From assembly GCA_003554945.1 (NCBI GenBank), contig PWHN01000021.1:1-24110 (forward strand): DNA of 24,110 nucleotides, given 5' to 3'. Shown piece by piece: positions 22,901 through 24,110 of this stretch. Numbering within the stretch: position 1 is the first letter of the stretch; each line of letters begins with the position of its first letter. The notes below the pieces were generated by a model that saw only the letters and a program-made list of their open reading frames with translations, was not told the DNA's origin and made no database searches. The DNA comes from a bacterium. GTDB taxonomy: Bacteria; T1Sed10-126. Both the position numbers and the translations under genes were made by a program.

Positions 22901-23779
22901 CTATAACTCCTGGGCAAGCTTCATAAATTCTTGGGCGTCATCTAAGTCTCGTTGAAATTCTTTGACAATTACGTCGAAGTCGTCCTTGTCGATTTCCAGC
23001 GCCTTAAAAACCCTGTCGTCAACCAGCACACCAATTTTGTCGCCCGTCCAGCCGATCCCCTTGGCTCTTACAATTTTTTCGCCGGCGTAGACAAGTAGCG
23101 GAAACATTTGTACCTCCGGCGGAGCCGAAAATGGTTCGTGATAATAGCCCAGTCCGGCTATTGCTGCTTCCGGTAAATCCCAGCTTTCAGCCAGCCAGCG
23201 TCCCATCTCCGGGTCACGAAATCCTAAAATCTCCTCTTCCGCCGCTAACAGACTGCAGCCTTTATCGTGAGCATACTCCACTGCCTCCTTCAACTCGGAA
23301 CGGAAGTAAAGGGCCAGTATTAGAGTACCGAGCATATGCAGCAGGCCGCCGATCATGGCGTCTTCAGCCTGTGGGAAGCGGATTCTTCGTCCCGTAGTTT
23401 CTGTAGCAATACCCGTTGCAATTGATTTTTCCCACAGTCCTACCAAATCAATGTCCGTCTCTTTCAAATCCCCACTTACCTTGTCCCGGGTAATTGTCAG
23501 GACGGACGCGCCGACGGCCAGGTTGCGCACCGTATTAAAACCGAGGTAAACAACGGCGTCGCGGACGTTCTCTATACGCCGGTTCAGGCCGTAGTAAGCG
23601 CTGTTGATCAGTTTTAACACTTTTGCTGTCAGCGAAGGATCATTGACTAAAATTTTCTCTATTTCTCTGGCTGAGGCATCTGGTGAATCGAGTGCAGCAA
23701 GCAGACGCGGGATTACCGGTGGGAGTGAGGGAAGATCACTTATCTGACTTACCATGCGTTGAAAATTTTCTTTGCTCAT
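22901..23779 (-). CDS. HDOD-domain signalling protein
   Basis: 292 residues on the - strand. Residues 14-215 form an HDOD domain: the opening DLPSLPPVIPRLL, ILVNDPSLTAKVLKLINSAYYG (43-64) and AVVYLGFNTVRNLAVG (75-90) are diagnostic. HDOD proteins are non-catalytic relatives of HD phosphohydrolases and act in signalling, motility, stress or cell-cycle control. No output domain is fused. The Shine-Dalgarno GGTGAG lies 4 bases before the ATG. It converges with cheD; both families are common in motility networks, but the link is only suggestive. Confidence 0.9.
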   Translation of the reverse strand: MSKENFQRMVSQISDLPSLPPVIPRLLAALDSPDASAREIEKILVNDPSLTAKVLKLINSAYYGLNRRIENVRDAVVYLGFNTVRNLAVGASVLTITRDKVSGDLKETDIDLVGLWEKSIATGIATETTGRRIRFPQAEDAMIGGLLHMLGTLILALYFRSELKEAVEYAHDKGCSLLAAEEEILGFRDPEMGRWLAESWDLPEAAIAGLGYYHEPFSAPPEVQMFPLLVYAGEKIVRAKGIGWTGDKIGVLVDDRVFKALEIDKDDFDVIVKEFQRDLDDAQEFMKLAQEL

Positions 23780-23995
23780 CTAACTCACCGCAAAGATTTA
23801 AGTTAATTTTGTTTTAATAATTGGCCCTGCTTGAAAGTAAAATCGAGATGGATTCCGTTCCCACGCCTCAATTCATTTTCAATTTATCCCCCCTGAGTGG
23901 GTAAAAATTAATTGTAGCATAGTTATCCCTTATTCCCGGCAAATGATTTTATACCATCTCGTGGCTCGTTTGGCATACTTTTTACTATCTTAGCC

Positions 23996-24036
23996 CGAAT
24001 TATGCACAAAGAGTTGCGATCTTTGAGCATAATTCG
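23996..24036. repeat. 17-bp-arm hairpin
   Basis: Arms 23996-24012 and 24020-24036 match at 16 of 17 positions (outer CGAATTATGC, inner CAAAGA) around the 7-base loop GTTGCGA. Confidence 0.85.
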
Positions 24037-24045
24037 TCCAGAGGA

Positions 24046-24078
24046 CAGCCCTCAGGGCGCTGAGGGCTGGGCTAACCC
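24046..24078. repeat. pair of overlapping hairpins
   Basis: CAGCCCTCAG (24046-24055) pairs perfectly with CTGAGGGCTG (24060-24069). The end of the second arm can instead pair as GCTGGG/CCCAGC with bases up to about 24078, so the two stems are mutually exclusive. Confidence 0.75.
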
Positions 24079-24110
24079 AGCTGTCAAACTAATAGAATTA
24101 TTGCCATAAA

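Larger units (their letters stand above)
23780..24110. other. right-edge region with strong hairpins
   Basis: No gene is visible on either strand. The first 90 bp are AT-rich and should contain the HDOD promoter, which I cannot pinpoint. A decayed GATGGATTCC repeat lies at about 23855. Three adjacent hairpins follow at 23996-24036, 24046-24069 and 24063-24078. This may be the end of a mobile element that continues past the window. Confidence 0.6.

Overview
The window is a bacterial chromosome segment of roughly even GC content. About 20 ordinary genes lie on it, nearly all on the + strand, separated by intergenic stretches packed with short repeats. I cannot name the species. The proteins are rich in Asp and Glu. 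There is a probable electron-bifurcating NfnA/NfnB pair, a lipoprotein and several TTG or GTG starts. Together these suggest an anaerobe, perhaps salt-adapted and perhaps with an outer membrane; this is inference only.

Region 1 (1-8824) is the fatty-acid synthesis block: DUF177/YceD, rpmF, plsX, fabH, fabD, fabG, acpP, fabF, then rnc and aroA. The order matches the classic cluster of Proteobacteria and clostridia-like bacteria. Many junctions are tight or overlapping, so the genes are probably co-expressed. PlsX makes acyl-phosphate, FabD loads malonate onto the carrier AcpP, FabH starts chains, FabF extends them and FabG reduces them. A repeat-filled gap of 432 bp separates fabG from acpP, and a 24-bp tandem array precedes rnc.

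Region 2 (8825-13690) holds an unrecognised lipoprotein, nfnA and nfnB (NADH, NADPH and ferredoxin electron exchange), a small structured locus that may be an independent micro-gene or sRNA, and a geranylgeranyl-reductase-family flavoprotein.

Region 3 (13691-19571) holds recG and glgB. They are separated by a 938-bp Y1-transposase element bounded by perfect 25-bp inverted repeats. The glgB ribosome-binding site lies inside the right repeat.

Region 4 (19572-24110) holds an ArsR-family regulator between two copies of the same repeat module, a CoA-disulfide-reductase-like flavoprotein overlapping an orphan cheD, and, on the - strand, an HDOD-domain gene. A cluster of strong hairpins lies at the right edge.

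No convincing new multi-gene system (defence, CRISPR or biosynthetic cluster) is visible. The best leads for novelty are the Y1 element, the structured locus at 12297-12485, and the families of palindromes, heptamer arrays and long composite repeats that fill almost every large gap.
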